Source of the DNA: Tenebrionibacter intestinalis
Lineage (GTDB): Bacteria; Pseudomonadota; Gammaproteobacteria; Enterobacterales; Enterobacteriaceae
Assembly: GCF_016632365.1 (NCBI RefSeq)
Contig: NZ_JAEPBH010000015.1
Coordinates: 21,898 to 85,897 of the forward strand
Direction of reading: 5' to 3'
DNA: 64,000 nucleotides
Translations under genes and position numbers: made by a program
In this document: positions 27,051 to 35,517 of the stretch, one piece after another
How positions within the stretch are numbered: position 1 is the stretch's first letter
How the letters are laid out: each line of letters begins with the position of its first letter
The notes under the pieces: model-generated
Told to the model about the DNA's origin: nothing
Database searches by the model: none
What the model saw: only the letters and a program-made list of their open reading frames with translations

Positions 27051-28046
27051 CTACTGCCATTTACGGTGATAGGCGCCCAGCGTTGTTTGCGTGCCTTCGG
27101 CCATCGCGCCCAGCGAGTCCATCCACGACGCAAGCGGCGTGAAATGCTGTGGATCGGCCAGGCAGCGGTCAATGGCCTGGCGCCATACTTTAGCGACCTG
27201 GCTTACGTAGGCCGGGCTACGCTGACGCCCTTCTATTTTCACTGAGACAACGCCCGCCGCCAGCAGCTCCGGCAGCAATGCCAGCGTGTTAAGGCTGGTT
27301 GGCTCTTCAAGCGCATGATAGCGTTGGCCATCAACCAGGTAGCGGCCTTTACATAATGTGGGATAACCGGCGTTTTCACTATCCTGATAACGGTCAATCA
27401 ATACGTTATTGAGGCGAGATTCCAGCCCCTGCGGCGTCTGTTGCCAGCGAACGAAACGCGCCGGCGAACAGGCTCCTACGGTGTTAGGCGATTCACCGGT
27501 GAGATAGGAAGAAAGATAACAGCGCCCTTCGGCCATAATACACAGGCTACCGAAGGCGAACACCTCCAGCGGCACAGGCGTAACGCGCGCCAGTTGTTTC
27601 ACCTGATGAATAGACAGCACGCGCGGCAACACCACGCGCGCCACGTCAAAATGATTTTTGTAGAAACGAATAGCTTCTTCATTGGTGGCGCTGGCCTGCA
27701 CCGAGACGTGGCGCTCAACGTGCGGGTAGCGCTCAGCGGCATATTCCAGCATAGCCAGATCCGCCAGAATGAGCGCATCGGCGCCGAGTTGAGCTGCCAT
27801 ATCAACCGCCCGCTGCCAGCGCGCGTAGCCGTCCGGGTGCGCAAACGTGTTGATGGCGATATGCAGCTTGCGATGATGCCGGCGAACAAAATTTACGGCG
27901 TCCTGCAGTCGTTTTTCATTGAAATTAAGACCGGCGAAGTGGCGGGCGTTGGTATCGTCCTTAAGACCGATGTAAACCGCATCGGCGCCGTTTTCAATGG
28001 CTGCCTTTAGTGCTGGCAGGTTACCGGCGGGGCAAAGCAATTCCAT
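27051..28046 (-). CDS. ubiU: Anaerobic ubiquinone hydroxylation protein UbiU
   Basis: 331 residues. Peptidase-U32 family protein with a 4Fe-4S cluster, partner of UbiV. N-terminal MELLCPAGNLPALKAAIENG, the U32 signature region EVFAFGSLCIMAEGRCYLSS and the following GACSPARFV hold conserved cysteines; GRYLVDGQRYHALEEPTSLN and SVKIEGRQRSPAYVSQVAKV are in the C-terminal half. Divergent from ubiT, as in E. coli. Confidence 0.96.
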   Translation of the reverse strand: MELLCPAGNLPALKAAIENGADAVYIGLKDDTNARHFAGLNFNEKRLQDAVNFVRRHHRKLHIAINTFAHPDGYARWQRAVDMAAQLGADALILADLAMLEYAAERYPHVERHVSVQASATNEEAIRFYKNHFDVARVVLPRVLSIHQVKQLARVTPVPLEVFAFGSLCIMAEGRCYLSSYLTGESPNTVGACSPARFVRWQQTPQGLESRLNNVLIDRYQDSENAGYPTLCKGRYLVDGQRYHALEEPTSLNTLALLPELLAAGVVSVKIEGRQRSPAYVSQVAKVWRQAIDRCLADPQHFTPLASWMDSLGAMAEGTQTTLGAYHRKWQ

Positions 28047-28265
28047 AATCTATCCTGACGTTATGCGCGTGACGCGACGAAAATGTTAACGAAGCGTGAT
28101 TTTAGTTAACCCTCTGGCGACACTTTTTGATTTGAGGCAGCTAATCGCGTATTGATCAAAAGGGAGCACGCTGGCTTTCTGTGCGTGCAATTGTTGATTT
28201 TAGCCGCTATATACGTAAAACGTTGTGGCACAATAGCCCGGACTTTTTTTCAGGGAGTAATGCCC

Positions 28266-28790
28266 GTGTTGGATAAACTGCGTTCGCGTCTGGTACGTAC
28301 CGGACCGTCACTGTTGAGAATGCCGCTTCAACTGGCGCCGTTTGCGCTCAAGCGCCAGGCGCTGGAGCAACTGCTGGGTTGGCAGTTTCGCCAGGCGCTG
28401 GAGGAAGGCGATCTCGACTTCCTCAATGGGCGTTGGCTGCGTATTGAGGTTCGCGATTTAGGTTTGCTGTGGTTCACATCGGTTGAGGATAACAAACTTG
28501 TCGTGCGCGAAGCGGCGCAGGCAGACGTCAGCTTCAGCGCCGACGCCCACGATCTGCTGATGATTGCCGCGCGTAAGCAGGATCCGGATACGCTGTTTTT
28601 CCAGCGCCGCCTGGTCATTGAAGGCGATACGGAGCTGGGTCTTTATGTTAAAAATCTTATGGATGCGATTGAACCAGAAGCTATGCCTAAACCGCTATAT
28701 GTGCTGCTTATGCAGGCGGCGGCTTTTGTGGAAGCTGGGCTAAAAACAGCTTGCGCGGTACAGGAAACTTCGGTAGGTGAGCCATGCTAA
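28266..28790 (+). CDS. ubiT: Ubiquinone biosynthesis accessory factor UbiT (SCP2 domain)
   Basis: 174 residues from GTG 28266, giving MLDKLRSRLVRTGPSLL as in E. coli. GGGAG at 28253-28257 sits eight bases before this GTG but only two before the ATG at 28260, which decides the start. The SCP2 lipid-binding domain spans nearly the whole protein (ADVSFSADAHDLLMIAARKQ, FFQRRLVIEGDTELGLYVKN). It holds prenylated intermediates for the anaerobic ubiquinone pathway. It overlaps yhbS by seven bases. Confidence 0.93.
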   Translation: MLDKLRSRLVRTGPSLLRMPLQLAPFALKRQALEQLLGWQFRQALEEGDLDFLNGRWLRIEVRDLGLLWFTSVEDNKLVVREAAQADVSFSADAHDLLMIAARKQDPDTLFFQRRLVIEGDTELGLYVKNLMDAIEPEAMPKPLYVLLMQAAAFVEAGLKTACAVQETSVGEPC

Positions 28791-29287
28791 TTCGAGTGGA
28801 AATTCCGATTGACGCGCCGGGTATCGACGCCCTGCTACGCCGCGCCTTTAAGGGCGATGCAGAAGCCGAATTAATTCAGCGTTTGCGTGAGGACGGGCAG
28901 ATAACGCTTGGGCTTGTGGCGACGGATGACGAAGGCCAGGTGATTGGTTACGTAGCCTTCAGCCCGGTTAGCGTTGAAGGCGAAGATCTACAGTGGGTCG
29001 GCCTTGCGCCGCTGGCGGTGGATGACGCGCGGCGCGGGCAGGGTATTGGGCGTAATCTGGTGTACGAAGGGCTGGATGCGCTCAATGAATTTGGCTATGC
29101 GGCGGTGGTGACGCTTGGCGATCCGCAGCTTTATGGCCGCTTTGGTTTTGAGCCTGCGTCACGCTATGGCCTGCGCTGTCGCTGGCCGGATACCGCGGCC
29201 TATTTTTTAATTCATAAACTGGCCGACGATGCGCTCAACGGCGTGGGCGGCCTGGTAGAATATTCCGATCACTTTAACCATTTTTAA
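28784..29287 (+). CDS. yhbS: GNAT-family acetyltransferase YhbS
   Basis: 167 residues. The GNAT acetyl-CoA site is [15 protein letters not shown] (Q/RxxGxG/A type), preceded by the beta-strand [32 protein letters not shown] is typical of this subfamily. The acceptor is unknown, although E. coli YhbS has been linked to control of stress and RNA-related traits. Translationally coupled to ubiT; its 3' end overlaps that of yhbQ on the opposite strand by 14 bases. Confidence 0.92.
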   Translation: MLIRVEIPIDAPGIDALLRRAFKGDAEAELIQRLREDGQITLGLVATDDEGQVIGYVAFSPVSVEGEDLQWVGLAPLAVDDARRGQGIGRNLVYEGLDALNEFGYAAVVTLGDPQLYGRFGFEPASRYGLRCRWPDTAAYFLIHKLADDALNGVGGLVEYSDHFNHF

Positions 29288-29561
29288 CGCTTTCCAGCAG
29301 CGCCGTAAACGCGGCTTCATCGGCGATTAACCGCTCCTTCTGCGCTCTGGATAATTGCTTAATGCGATATTCCAGACGCAGCGCCAAAGAGCGGTCGCCC
29401 AGAGGCTGGCAGAACGCCAGCCGTAAATCCCCCTTGCCGCGCAGCGCTTTTGCGCCTTTGCCTGCCTGATGCTGAAGCAGGCGGCGCGCCACATCGGTCG
29501 TAATGCCGGTATAAAGCTGATTATGGGCGGTTCGGATAATGTATAACGACCAGTCGGACAT
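29274..29561 (-). CDS. yhbQ: GIY-YIG nuclease-family protein YhbQ
   Basis: 95 residues from ATG 29561 ([20 protein letters not shown]). It has the GIY-YIG core (LYIIRT...LYTGIT) with the downstream Arg in [19 protein letters not shown] and the Glu region [20 protein letters not shown]. coli YhbQ (also YhbQ/Gly-family DNA endonuclease) acts on DNA; the physiological role is unclear. Convergent with yhbS, divergent from yhbP. Confidence 0.93.
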   Translation of the reverse strand: MSDWSLYIIRTAHNQLYTGITTDVARRLLQHQAGKGAKALRGKGDLRLAFCQPLGDRSLALRLEYRIKQLSRAQKERLIADEAAFTALLESVKNG

Positions 29562-29662
29562 GCTGTTTTGTTGATTGGGGCTGTTAGCGCACCTTATCAC
29601 GCCGGCGCGCTGGCGGCACGGCGCGATTGCGTTTAACTTCAAAAAAACACGGGAGCGATGCA

Positions 29663-30121
29663 ATGGATGCCCTTTCAACCATAAGCCGCTGGCTTAACCG
29701 ACAGCATGTCATTACCTATTGCGTTAGTAACGGTGACGATTTCTGGTGCGCTAACGCGTTCTATATCTGGGACGCCGGGCGCGCCGCTTTTTATTTGTTG
29801 AGCGATACATCCACGCGCCATGCGCAAATCGCCGGCGAACGGGCCTGCGTTGCCGGCACGGTTAACGGGCAGCCCAAAACCGTAGCACGTATTCGCGGCG
29901 TGCAGTTTCGCGGCGAACTGCGGCTTCTGAGCGGCGAAGACGCCTCGCAAAAGCGCCAGCTTTACTGGCGGCGTTTTCCCATCGCGCGCACGATGCCCGC
30001 ACCGGTCTGGGAGATCCTGCCTGATGAATTAAAGTTTACCGATAACACGCTTGGTTTTGGCAGTAAGGTCTTGTGGCGGCGTAAAAGGGCCGACGGTTCG
30101 CGCGGTGAGGCGCTATCGTAA
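29663..30121 (+). CDS. yhbP: YhbP, FMN-binding split-barrel-like protein (UPF0306)
   Basis: 152 residues from ATG 29663, which has GGGAGCGATGCA upstream. The UPF0306 family adopts a flavin-reductase-like split barrel: [20 protein letters not shown] near the start, [17 protein letters not shown], and [17 protein letters not shown] at the end. Function unknown. In E. coli yhbO separates yhbP from yraR; it is absent here. Confidence 0.92.
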   Translation: MDALSTISRWLNRQHVITYCVSNGDDFWCANAFYIWDAGRAAFYLLSDTSTRHAQIAGERACVAGTVNGQPKTVARIRGVQFRGELRLLSGEDASQKRQLYWRRFPIARTMPAPVWEILPDELKFTDNTLGFGSKVLWRRKRADGSRGEALS

Positions 30122-30158
30122 ATACTTAACGCACTGCTTTTCCTGAAAGAGAGATGTG

Positions 30159-30809
30159 ATGAGTCAGATATTGCTCACTGGCGCGACCGGCCTTGTAGGC
30201 GGTGAACTGCTGCGTTTGCTAAACAGCGATCCTCGCGTAAGCCGGATTTTTGCGCCGGGCCGCCACCCGCTGCCGCCGATGGCGAAAGTCATCAGCCCTT
30301 GCGACCCCCAGCTTAGCGATGCGCTGGGCGCGGTTACGGGGCCGGTTGATATTGTGTTCTGCTGTCTGGGCACTACGCGCGGCGACGCAGGGAGTAAACA
30401 GGCATTTGTCCATGCCGACTATACGCTGGTTATTGACACAGCCCTGGTGGGGCGCAGGCTGGGCGCGCGGCATATGCTGGTCGTAAGCGCGATGGGGGCA
30501 AGCGCCGGCTCGCCGTTATTCTACAACCGGGTGAAAGGGAAAATGGAGCAGGCGCTTATCGCTCAGAACTGGCCGCGGCTGACCATTGCCCGGCCCTCTA
30601 TGCTGTTGGGGCGACGTGCGAAGCCGCGTTTGAGCGAGTCGCTCTTTGCGCCATTTTTTCGTCTGATGCCCGGCCGCTGGCGGGCCATTCGTGCAAAGGA
30701 CGTTGCGTTGGCCCTGCGCGAAGCCGCGTTTTTACCCCAGCCTGACGGCGTGACGATTCTGCGCTCCGATAAATTACTTGATATGGCGCGCAGCGCCAGC
30801 GCTCAGTAA
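30159..30809 (+). CDS. yraR: NAD(P)-binding protein YraR (SDR-like)
   Basis: 216 residues from ATG 30159 after GAAAGAGAGATGTG. The Rossmann nucleotide motif [18 protein letters not shown] opens the protein; [40 protein letters not shown] and [13 protein letters not shown] follow. Probably a cytoplasmic oxidoreductase-like protein; no catalytic role is known. In E. coli the next gene toward dolP is yraQ, which is missing here and replaced by the yfaZ-like remnant and the prophage scrap. Confidence 0.93.
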   Translation: MSQILLTGATGLVGGELLRLLNSDPRVSRIFAPGRHPLPPMAKVISPCDPQLSDALGAVTGPVDIVFCCLGTTRGDAGSKQAFVHADYTLVIDTALVGRRLGARHMLVVSAMGASAGSPLFYNRVKGKMEQALIAQNWPRLTIARPSMLLGRRAKPRLSESLFAPFFRLMPGRWRAIRAKDVALALREAAFLPQPDGVTILRSDKLLDMARSASAQ

Positions 30810-31002
30810 TGCCTCTGGTTTAGGCCGTTGAGTTAACACAGCCTCAACGCCCTGTTGATACGGGTTGCCTGCTGCACGAATTACTTTACACTCCCGCTTC
30901 GTATTGCCTGTTGTTAAGCGACGCCGTGCCGCTGCGAACGGCAGGCGTTTTCCTTTGCGGAGCGCGAGTGGACGACTGCGCTTCTTATTTTTGGTTGTCA
31001 TA

Positions 31003-31365
31003 ATGAAAAATTTCTTTAAAGCAGCGGCGCTTTCCTCTGTGCTGATTTCGGGTTCTGTTTTTACTATGGGTATAAGTCTGGAGAAGGGAAAAAGCTGGAC
31101 GAATGTGGAAGCGGAGACAGGACGTGGTTGCGGCGGTCTGTATGCGCAGGGCAACTGGCTGAAAAATACTGATAACGGCGAACAGACCGGCGGCGTGGGG
31201 GCCGGGTATAATCTCATTCTCGGCCTGGCGTTCCCGGTTGGCGGCGGCGCGCGCATTAAGTTGATTAACGGCTTTGCGTTGTATGGTGAAGGCTATATCG
31301 CGCCAGACGGTTTTAGCAATAGCGTACGCAATTATACCGAAGCTAACGCAGGCGTTAGCTGGTGA
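31003..31365 (+). CDS. Truncated YfaZ-like outer-membrane protein
   Basis: 120 residues compared with about 180 in YfaZ. It begins like an exported protein (MKNFFKAAALSSVLISGSVF). NWLKNTDNGEQTGGVGAGYN resembles the first part of YfaZ, and LINGFALYGEGYIAPDGFSN and VRNYTEANAGVSW the later part. The middle strands and the last three beta-strands are missing, and there is no C-terminal aromatic residue for barrel assembly. It may be a decayed gene, though the frame is open and a terminator follows directly. Confidence 0.6.
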   Translation: MKNFFKAAALSSVLISGSVFTMGISLEKGKSWTNVEAETGRGCGGLYAQGNWLKNTDNGEQTGGVGAGYNLILGLAFPVGGGARIKLINGFALYGEGYIAPDGFSNSVRNYTEANAGVSW

Positions 31366-31370
31366 CATAT

Positions 31371-31403
31371 AACCCCCCCTTGTTTTACAAGGGGGTATTT
31401 TAT
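31371..31403 (+). terminator. Terminator after the yfaZ-like gene
   Basis: ACCCCCCCTTG (31372-31382) pairs with CAAGGGGGT (31388-31396), with a small T-rich loop, and TATTTTATT follows. It begins six bases after the stop codon. Confidence 0.85.
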
Positions 31404-31464
31404 TAATCAATAGGTTAAGTAATTAACCTGCGACTAATTAAACTTATTTAGACCTGACTGGTGG

Positions 31465-31821
31465 TCATCGGATGGACACTCCTGTCAGGGGGTTCCGGGT
31501 TACGGCGTCCTGTAAATAGTCTGGCGCAAAATGCGCATAGACCATCGTCTGTTGGATGTTTGCATACCCCAGGATTCTCTGCAGGGTAATAATGTTCCCG
31601 TCCTGAATCATGACATGTGTCGCAAATGTATGCCGTAAAACGTGTACAGCTTGCCCGTCAGGAAGGTCGGGTTTCATTGTCTTCAGGGTTGTTCTAACGT
31701 GAGGATAGCTGGCGTTGAAAAGTCGCCCTGAAGTTTTCGTTTTCACAAACGCCTCAACGTCCTTTGCTATGGGAACGGAGCGGTTGTGAAGAAACGACCA
31801 GCGGCTCGCCAGTTTCAGTGC
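31465..31821 (-). pseudogene. C-terminal fragment of a P2-type phage integrase
   Basis: Tyrosine-recombinase tail. Family sequence begins at RSVPIAKDVEAFVKTKTSG (about 31786) and runs to PDYLQDAVTRNPL. It keeps HVLRHTFATHVM (the H-x-x-R box) and the nucleophile Tyr in ILGYANIQQTMVYAHFAP, but the N-terminal arm-binding and core domains and the first catalytic Arg are missing. A TGA lies just upstream of 31821 in this frame. Not functional; it marks one end of the P2-like remnant. Confidence 0.82.
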
Positions 31822-31919
31822 TCAATCTTGTAAGAAGTTAAGCGAGAACGCCGTCGGCGTCTGAAGTTTGCTTCAGGCGCTGACGAGGTTGAACAACGAG
31901 CTTTGCGAGGCGTTAGGCA

Positions 31920-32354
31920 TTACTCAATCAGGTATGAAATTTTTAGAGTGATGTTTTTATTATTGTCATTGTAGGTGGTGGAATTATTCAGAAATAAAAT
32001 CCGTCCATTGTATGAGATTTTTATTTTATCTGTGCTCAGGATTTTGACATCACTGATGCTGCCATATCCTGCAAGAAAAGGAGTTAGCGTTAATAGCTGG
32101 TTGGTTATGTCATTATCGCTGCCCTGAAGCCTGGATGATAAATAATAACGATAAATGACAGGTACAGTAGCCCCGCCATTACTGTTTTCAGTTATGTACA
32201 ACCACAAACCGGAATTTATTTCATAGCGATGCTGTAGTGTGTCATTTTTTCTGTTGTCGTCACTGTAATTGATGACAATAAAGCCCCCAGTGACCAATGC
32301 CAGACATAGCGTGATGCAGCAGTGTATGTGTCTAATAGCCCTGGTGTTGAGCAT
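31920..32354 (-). CDS. Probable immunity protein beside the Ntox44-like toxin tail
   Basis: 144 residues from ATG 32354 (MLNTRAIRHIHCCITLCLAL). One N-terminal membrane span (residues 9-28) is followed by an extracytoplasmic beta-rich part (YEINSGLWLYITENSNGGAT, LLTLTPFLAGYGSISDVKIL). It is AT-rich compared with the chromosome around it. The start lies inside the last codons of the toxin remnant, the usual arrangement for an immunity gene following a polymorphic toxin. The family has no function assigned by me; the immunity role rests on this position and the envelope anchoring, so it is inference. Confidence 0.65.
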   Translation of the reverse strand: MLNTRAIRHIHCCITLCLALVTGGFIVINYSDDNRKNDTLQHRYEINSGLWLYITENSNGGATVPVIYRYYLSSRLQGSDNDITNQLLTLTPFLAGYGSISDVKILSTDKIKISYNGRILFLNNSTTYNDNNKNITLKISYLIE

Positions 32355-32613
32355 AGATAATTCCTTCACGAATGAATCGCTGGTCTGTGGGGTCATCGCC
32401 GTAAGGTGGTTTGTCATACCAGTTGCCCCAAAGCGGATTGGATGTGCCAGCCCTTGACTGTGCGAACCCGGCCCCCATCAGAAGTATGTTGGCCGGTATG
32501 CCTGCTGCCGTGCCTGTTGCGCCAAAATTGAAATTACCAAAGTTGGCCCAGTATGGGTCGAATTGCTTATAGTCCCAGGGCCCACGATTCCTGACTTTCT
32601 GATAAAACCAATA
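32332..32613 (-). pseudogene. C-terminal tail of a polymorphic toxin (Ntox44-like)
   Basis: In this minus-strand frame a 94-residue tail reads YWFYQKVRNRGPWDYKQFDP, then YWANFGNFNFGATGTAAGIP, with LLMGAGFAQSRAGTS, WYDKPPYGDDPTDQRFIREG and a stop at 32332. NFGATGTAAGI with the PYGDDPTDQ segment near the end is what I recognise from polymorphic toxin type 44 domains at Rhs-type C-termini. A TAG at 32614-32616 blocks the frame (upstream it reads MRDARLHGMSRNMATPST), and no Rhs core precedes it. So this is an orphan, probably dead, toxin tip. Confidence 0.7.
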
Positions 32614-32659
32614 CTACGTTGACGGTGTTGCCATGTTGCGTGACATGCCATGCAGTCGT

Positions 32660-33113
32660 GCGTCACGCATATTGCTGTGTAAGATTTCTCTTGCAGATAT
32701 TGGTCCAACGGGGATCCCTGTCATTAGTGAAGTCGTCCATTGCAGTTATCACCATGCGAGTTTGTTTATCAAATTTTAAGCGATAATGTAAGGGCTTTCG
32801 TTTGCCTGATTCATTGGCATTCAGTCATGCATGCAACGGGTGCATGTTTTCGCATGCGCCGGGCTTGCCTGTTCTGGCCCTGCAGCGCCAGCACTGGCGC
32901 GTATCCAGAGTGACCATGCAACTGCATTAAAACCGACCCGTTAAGCGGGCAGGTGTGGCGGGGAAAGCATTGCGCGCCAGAGGTGGTGCGCATTATTAAA
33001 AAATAACGTCTGAGCGCGTCGTGATGGCGCTGTCGTGGTGGCTGTCGGTTCGTGGCTGGTGTTGTGTGTCGGTGCGCGTGTGGGGCGTCTAATGCGGTTT
33101 AATGGCGGGGTGT
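32660..33113. other. Non-coding part of the prophage remnant
   Basis: About 450 bases without a convincing gene on either strand. The short minus-strand ORFs show no protein-like pattern. The segment around 32820-32890 has overlapping short repeats of GCATGC and TGCATG (CATGCATGCAACGGGTGCAT), reminiscent of the non-coding flank of P2-like portal genes, but I cannot name an element. Confidence 0.4.
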
Positions 33114-33136
33114 GAAAAAGCCGCCATGATGGCGGC
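33114..33136 (-). terminator. Terminator after the portal gene fragment
   Basis: Read on the minus strand, GCCGCCATCATGGCGGC is an 8-bp-stem hairpin followed by TTTTT. It lies just beyond the stop of the portal fragment. Confidence 0.8.
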
Positions 33137-33147
33137 CTGTGTGGTGG

Positions 33148-33669
33148 TTATTCCGGGTTGTCGAGCGTGTACTCTTTGAACCTGATGACCTCAATGCCAA
33201 GCCAGTCGTTAATCTCCCTGAAGCGGTCCTGCAAAGTTGACAGCTCGTTACGCACAAAGACCCGCGCCACCTTCTCAACGTCACCCAGTGAGCCAATATT
33301 CTCGGGCTTGCCGCCCATGAGCTGGAACGGCACGCGATGGGCGTCCATCAGGTCAGCGGCGCTGGCTTTCTTGATGTTAAAAAAATCATCCTTAGTGGCG
33401 ACTTCACTCAATGGCACAATTTTAATGCCGTCCGGTTTGCCATTGGGCGCGTAGAAGAACAGGTTTTTGAAATTCCCCAGCCCTTTTGAGCTGCGCATCG
33501 CCTCGCGTAGCGATTCGACGTCTGTCGCGCTCTGCGCCGGGTCGGTCACATACATGATGTAACCAGCGTGCGCACCGTTCTGGTAATACTTCCGGCGAAA
33601 CAACGTGGCGGACTCATTCAGCCAGGCGGAATTAAGCGCGCTCAGGTATTCCGGCAGGCCGTAACCGAA
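33148..33669 (-). pseudogene. C-terminal fragment of P2-like portal protein (gpQ)
   Basis: The sequence from YGLPEYLSALNSAWLNESAT to VIRFKEYTLDNPE matches the last half of phage P2 portal proteins: LFRRKYYQNGAHAGYIMYVT, NFKNLFFYAPNGKPDGIKIV, AHRVPFQLMGGKPENIGSLG and VFVRNELSTLQDRFREINDW. The open frame runs on to 33768, but that part is the antisense of the gpD fragment, so the true N-terminal half has been replaced at about 33670. Non-functional relic. Confidence 0.85.
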
Positions 33670-33685
33670 GGCAAAGCCGGTCAGG

Positions 33686-33850
33686 AAAGCCAAAGCTAAA
33701 AAAGAGCAGGAAGCACGCGAAGGTGAATACATGGCCGGTGACGCCGATAACGTGCTGGCGCTGACCACGGTCTACGCGACAAAGGCGCAGGCCATGCGGG
33801 CGGCTCAGGCGAAGTGGGACAAGCTGCAGCGTGGCGTGGCTGGTTTGTAA
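33686..33850 (+). pseudogene. Fragment of P2-like late control protein gpD
   Basis: A plus-strand frame, lacking a proper start, reads EGEYMAGDADNVLALTTVYA then TKAQAMRAAQAKWDKLQRGV and ends AGL and TAA at 33848. The TKAQAMRAAQAKWDKLQRGVA stretch is typical of the C-terminal region of P2 gpD. In P2 the gene for gpD lies many kilobases from the portal gene; here they abut on opposite strands, so most of the phage has been deleted with rearrangement. Confidence 0.7.
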
Positions 33851-33892
33851 AAAGCGCCCTTACCTTTGCGTTTTCAACGCTCAGGGCGCTTT
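33851..33892 (-). terminator. Terminator after dolP
   Basis: AAAGCGCCCT (33851-33860) and AGGGCGCTTT (33883-33892) form a 10-bp stem. On the minus strand it is followed by TTTTTAC. It lies 25 bases beyond the dolP stop, and the prophage remnant begins exactly at its outer edge. Confidence 0.8.
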
Positions 33893-33916
33893 AGTATGGG
33901 AGTAACCGGTGATGCG

Positions 33917-34492
33917 TTATTTGATGTATGTAAACGCCGTGGTAACGTGCTTCACACCGCTTATTCGGCTGGCGATATCGGCAGCGGCTTTACCTTCTTC
34001 GCTGGTTACAAGGCCCAGCAGAAATACTTCGCCGTTCTCCGTGGTCACTTTTACATTCGTTGATTTTACCCGATCGCTGGCCAGAAGCTGAGAGCGTACT
34101 TTGGTGGTAATCCAGGTATCGGATGAGGCAGTACCAATACCTATCGGTTCGCCCTGGCGGATTTCGTTATACACTTCGGCTGCGCCATCGGTACCCAGGG
34201 CGATTTTCTTAGCCTGTTCAGCCAGTTCAGGGGTAGGCGCCTGGCCGGTCAACAGGACTTTGCCCTGATAGGCGGTTACGCCGATACGCGCCTCTTTCTT
34301 CAGTTGCGCATCTTTGGATAGCGCATTATCAACGCGCAGCTCCAGCGTGCCATCGTCAACCTGGGTTCCCACAGAGCGCGGGTCGGTTGCCGTTTTGGTC
34401 GCAACGGCCGCAGTGCCGACGATTGCGGCGCCGATACAACCCTGTAATAGCAGCGCAGATATCAGAACCGCCAGCGGCGTCAGTACCTTCAT
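33917..34492 (-). CDS. dolP: Division and outer-membrane lipoprotein DolP (YraP)
   Basis: 191 residues from ATG 34492, preceded by GGAGTATTC. Lipobox LLLQGC at residues 14-19, then two BON domains (GTLELRVDNALSKDAQLKKE to EVYNEIRQG, and DTWITTKVRSQLLASDRVKS to HVTTAFTYIK). DolP binds anionic lipids at the outer membrane near the division site and supports envelope integrity and BAM function. A longer start at 34507 would overlap the diaA stop and lacks a better signal peptide. Same order dolP-diaA-yraN-lpoA as E. coli. Confidence 0.95.
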   Translation of the reverse strand: MKVLTPLAVLISALLLQGCIGAAIVGTAAVATKTATDPRSVGTQVDDGTLELRVDNALSKDAQLKKEARIGVTAYQGKVLLTGQAPTPELAEQAKKIALGTDGAAEVYNEIRQGEPIGIGTASSDTWITTKVRSQLLASDRVKSTNVKVTTENGEVFLLGLVTSEEGKAAADIASRISGVKHVTTAFTYIK

Positions 34493-34506
34493 GAATACTC
34501 CTTTCA

Positions 34507-35094
34507 TTAACCTGGTAGTGGAAATAACGTGTTATCAATCAGATCGCACAGGCAGTTTACCGTCAGCATATGCATTTCCTGAATGCGTGTGCTGCGGTGG
34601 GAAGGAATACGGATCTCAACGTCCTGTGGACCAAGTAAGCCTGCGAGTTCGCCGCCATCGTAGCCGGTTAGCGCCACGATAGTCATATCACGGGTGACGG
34701 CCGCTTCCACAGCCTTAATAATCTCGCGGCTATTGCCGCGCGTGGATATTGCCAGTAGCACGTCGCCGGCATTGCCAAGCGCGCGCACCTGCTTGGCATA
34801 GACCTCTTCATGGAGACGATCGTTGGTAATTGCCGTAAGTACGACGTTATCAGCGCTCAGTGCGATAGCCGGCAGGCTTGGGCGTTCGGTCTCGAAGCGG
34901 TTAATCATGCTGGCGGCGAAGTGTTGCGCGTTGGCGGCGCCGGCGCCGTTGCCGCAGCAAAGCATTTTATTGCCGTTTAGCAGTGAGTGAACCAGCGTTG
35001 TGGCTGCGCGGGAAATGGCATCCGGCAAGGCTTCCGCCGCCGCAATTTGTGTTTGAATGCTTTCGGTAAAGCACGCTTTAATTCTATCGAGCAC
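34507..35094 (-). CDS. diaA: DnaA initiator-associating protein DiaA
   Basis: 195 residues. Tetrameric SIS-domain protein that binds DnaA and promotes its assembly at oriC. It is almost the E. coli sequence throughout: [60 protein letters not shown] and [20 protein letters not shown]. It sits 28 bases from yraN and 15 from dolP in one minus-strand operon. Confidence 0.97.
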   Translation of the reverse strand: MLDRIKACFTESIQTQIAAAEALPDAISRAATTLVHSLLNGNKMLCCGNGAGAANAQHFAASMINRFETERPSLPAIALSADNVVLTAITNDRLHEEVYAKQVRALGNAGDVLLAISTRGNSREIIKAVEAAVTRDMTIVALTGYDGGELAGLLGPQDVEIRIPSHRSTRIQEMHMLTVNCLCDLIDNTLFPLPG

Positions 35095-35121
35095 GATTTT
35101 CCTTTGAAAATAGACGGCACA

Positions 35122-35517
35122 TTACTGGCTGAGGGAGAAGGCGTTAACGACCCATTCCACCTCGTTGCCGGTGAAGGCTAACACATCAAACCGGCAATCC
35201 ACAGTATCAAAACATTCATTATGACGGGCAAGCCAGACTGCCGCGGCGCGCAACAGCTTTTGTTGTTTGCCGGGGGTGACGCTCGCCGCCGCGCCGCCGA
35301 ACCGGTCGCTGGCGCGATAGCGGACTTCCACAAAAACGGTAGTCACGCCATGCGTCATGATAAGATCGATTTCACCGCCGCGTTCGCGCACGTTGGCGGC
35401 GATAAAGCGCAGCCCTTTATGCTCCAGCCAGCGGCGAGCCTGCGCTTCAACGAGCGCGCCCCGCCGCTGTCGGGTTAGTTTACCGCAACGATCCGGCCTT
35501 GTTGGTATTTGAGCCAC
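35122..35517 (-). CDS. yraN: YraN, UPF0102 nuclease-fold protein
   Basis: 131 residues. Its restriction-endonuclease-like core shows GGEIDLIM and TVFVEVRYR (the D...ExR arrangement of PD-(D/E)xK folds). [20 protein letters not shown] and [20 protein letters not shown] complete the family pattern. Function unknown. It begins 43 bases inside the end of lpoA, so the two genes overlap in different frames. Confidence 0.94.
   Translation of the reverse strand: MAQIPTRPDRCGKLTRQRRGALVEAQARRWLEHKGLRFIAANVRERGGEIDLIMTHGVTTVFVEVRYRASDRFGGAAASVTPGKQQKLLRAAAVWLARHNECFDTVDCRFDVLAFTGNEVEWVVNAFSLSQ

Noticed and set aside
31003..31365. Complete YfaZ-type porin
   Set aside because: Only about two thirds of the usual length, with the middle and final beta-strands missing.
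31465..33850. Functional P2-like prophage
   Set aside because: Only an integrase tail, a portal tail and a gpD fragment remain; no replication, capsid or lysis gene is present.
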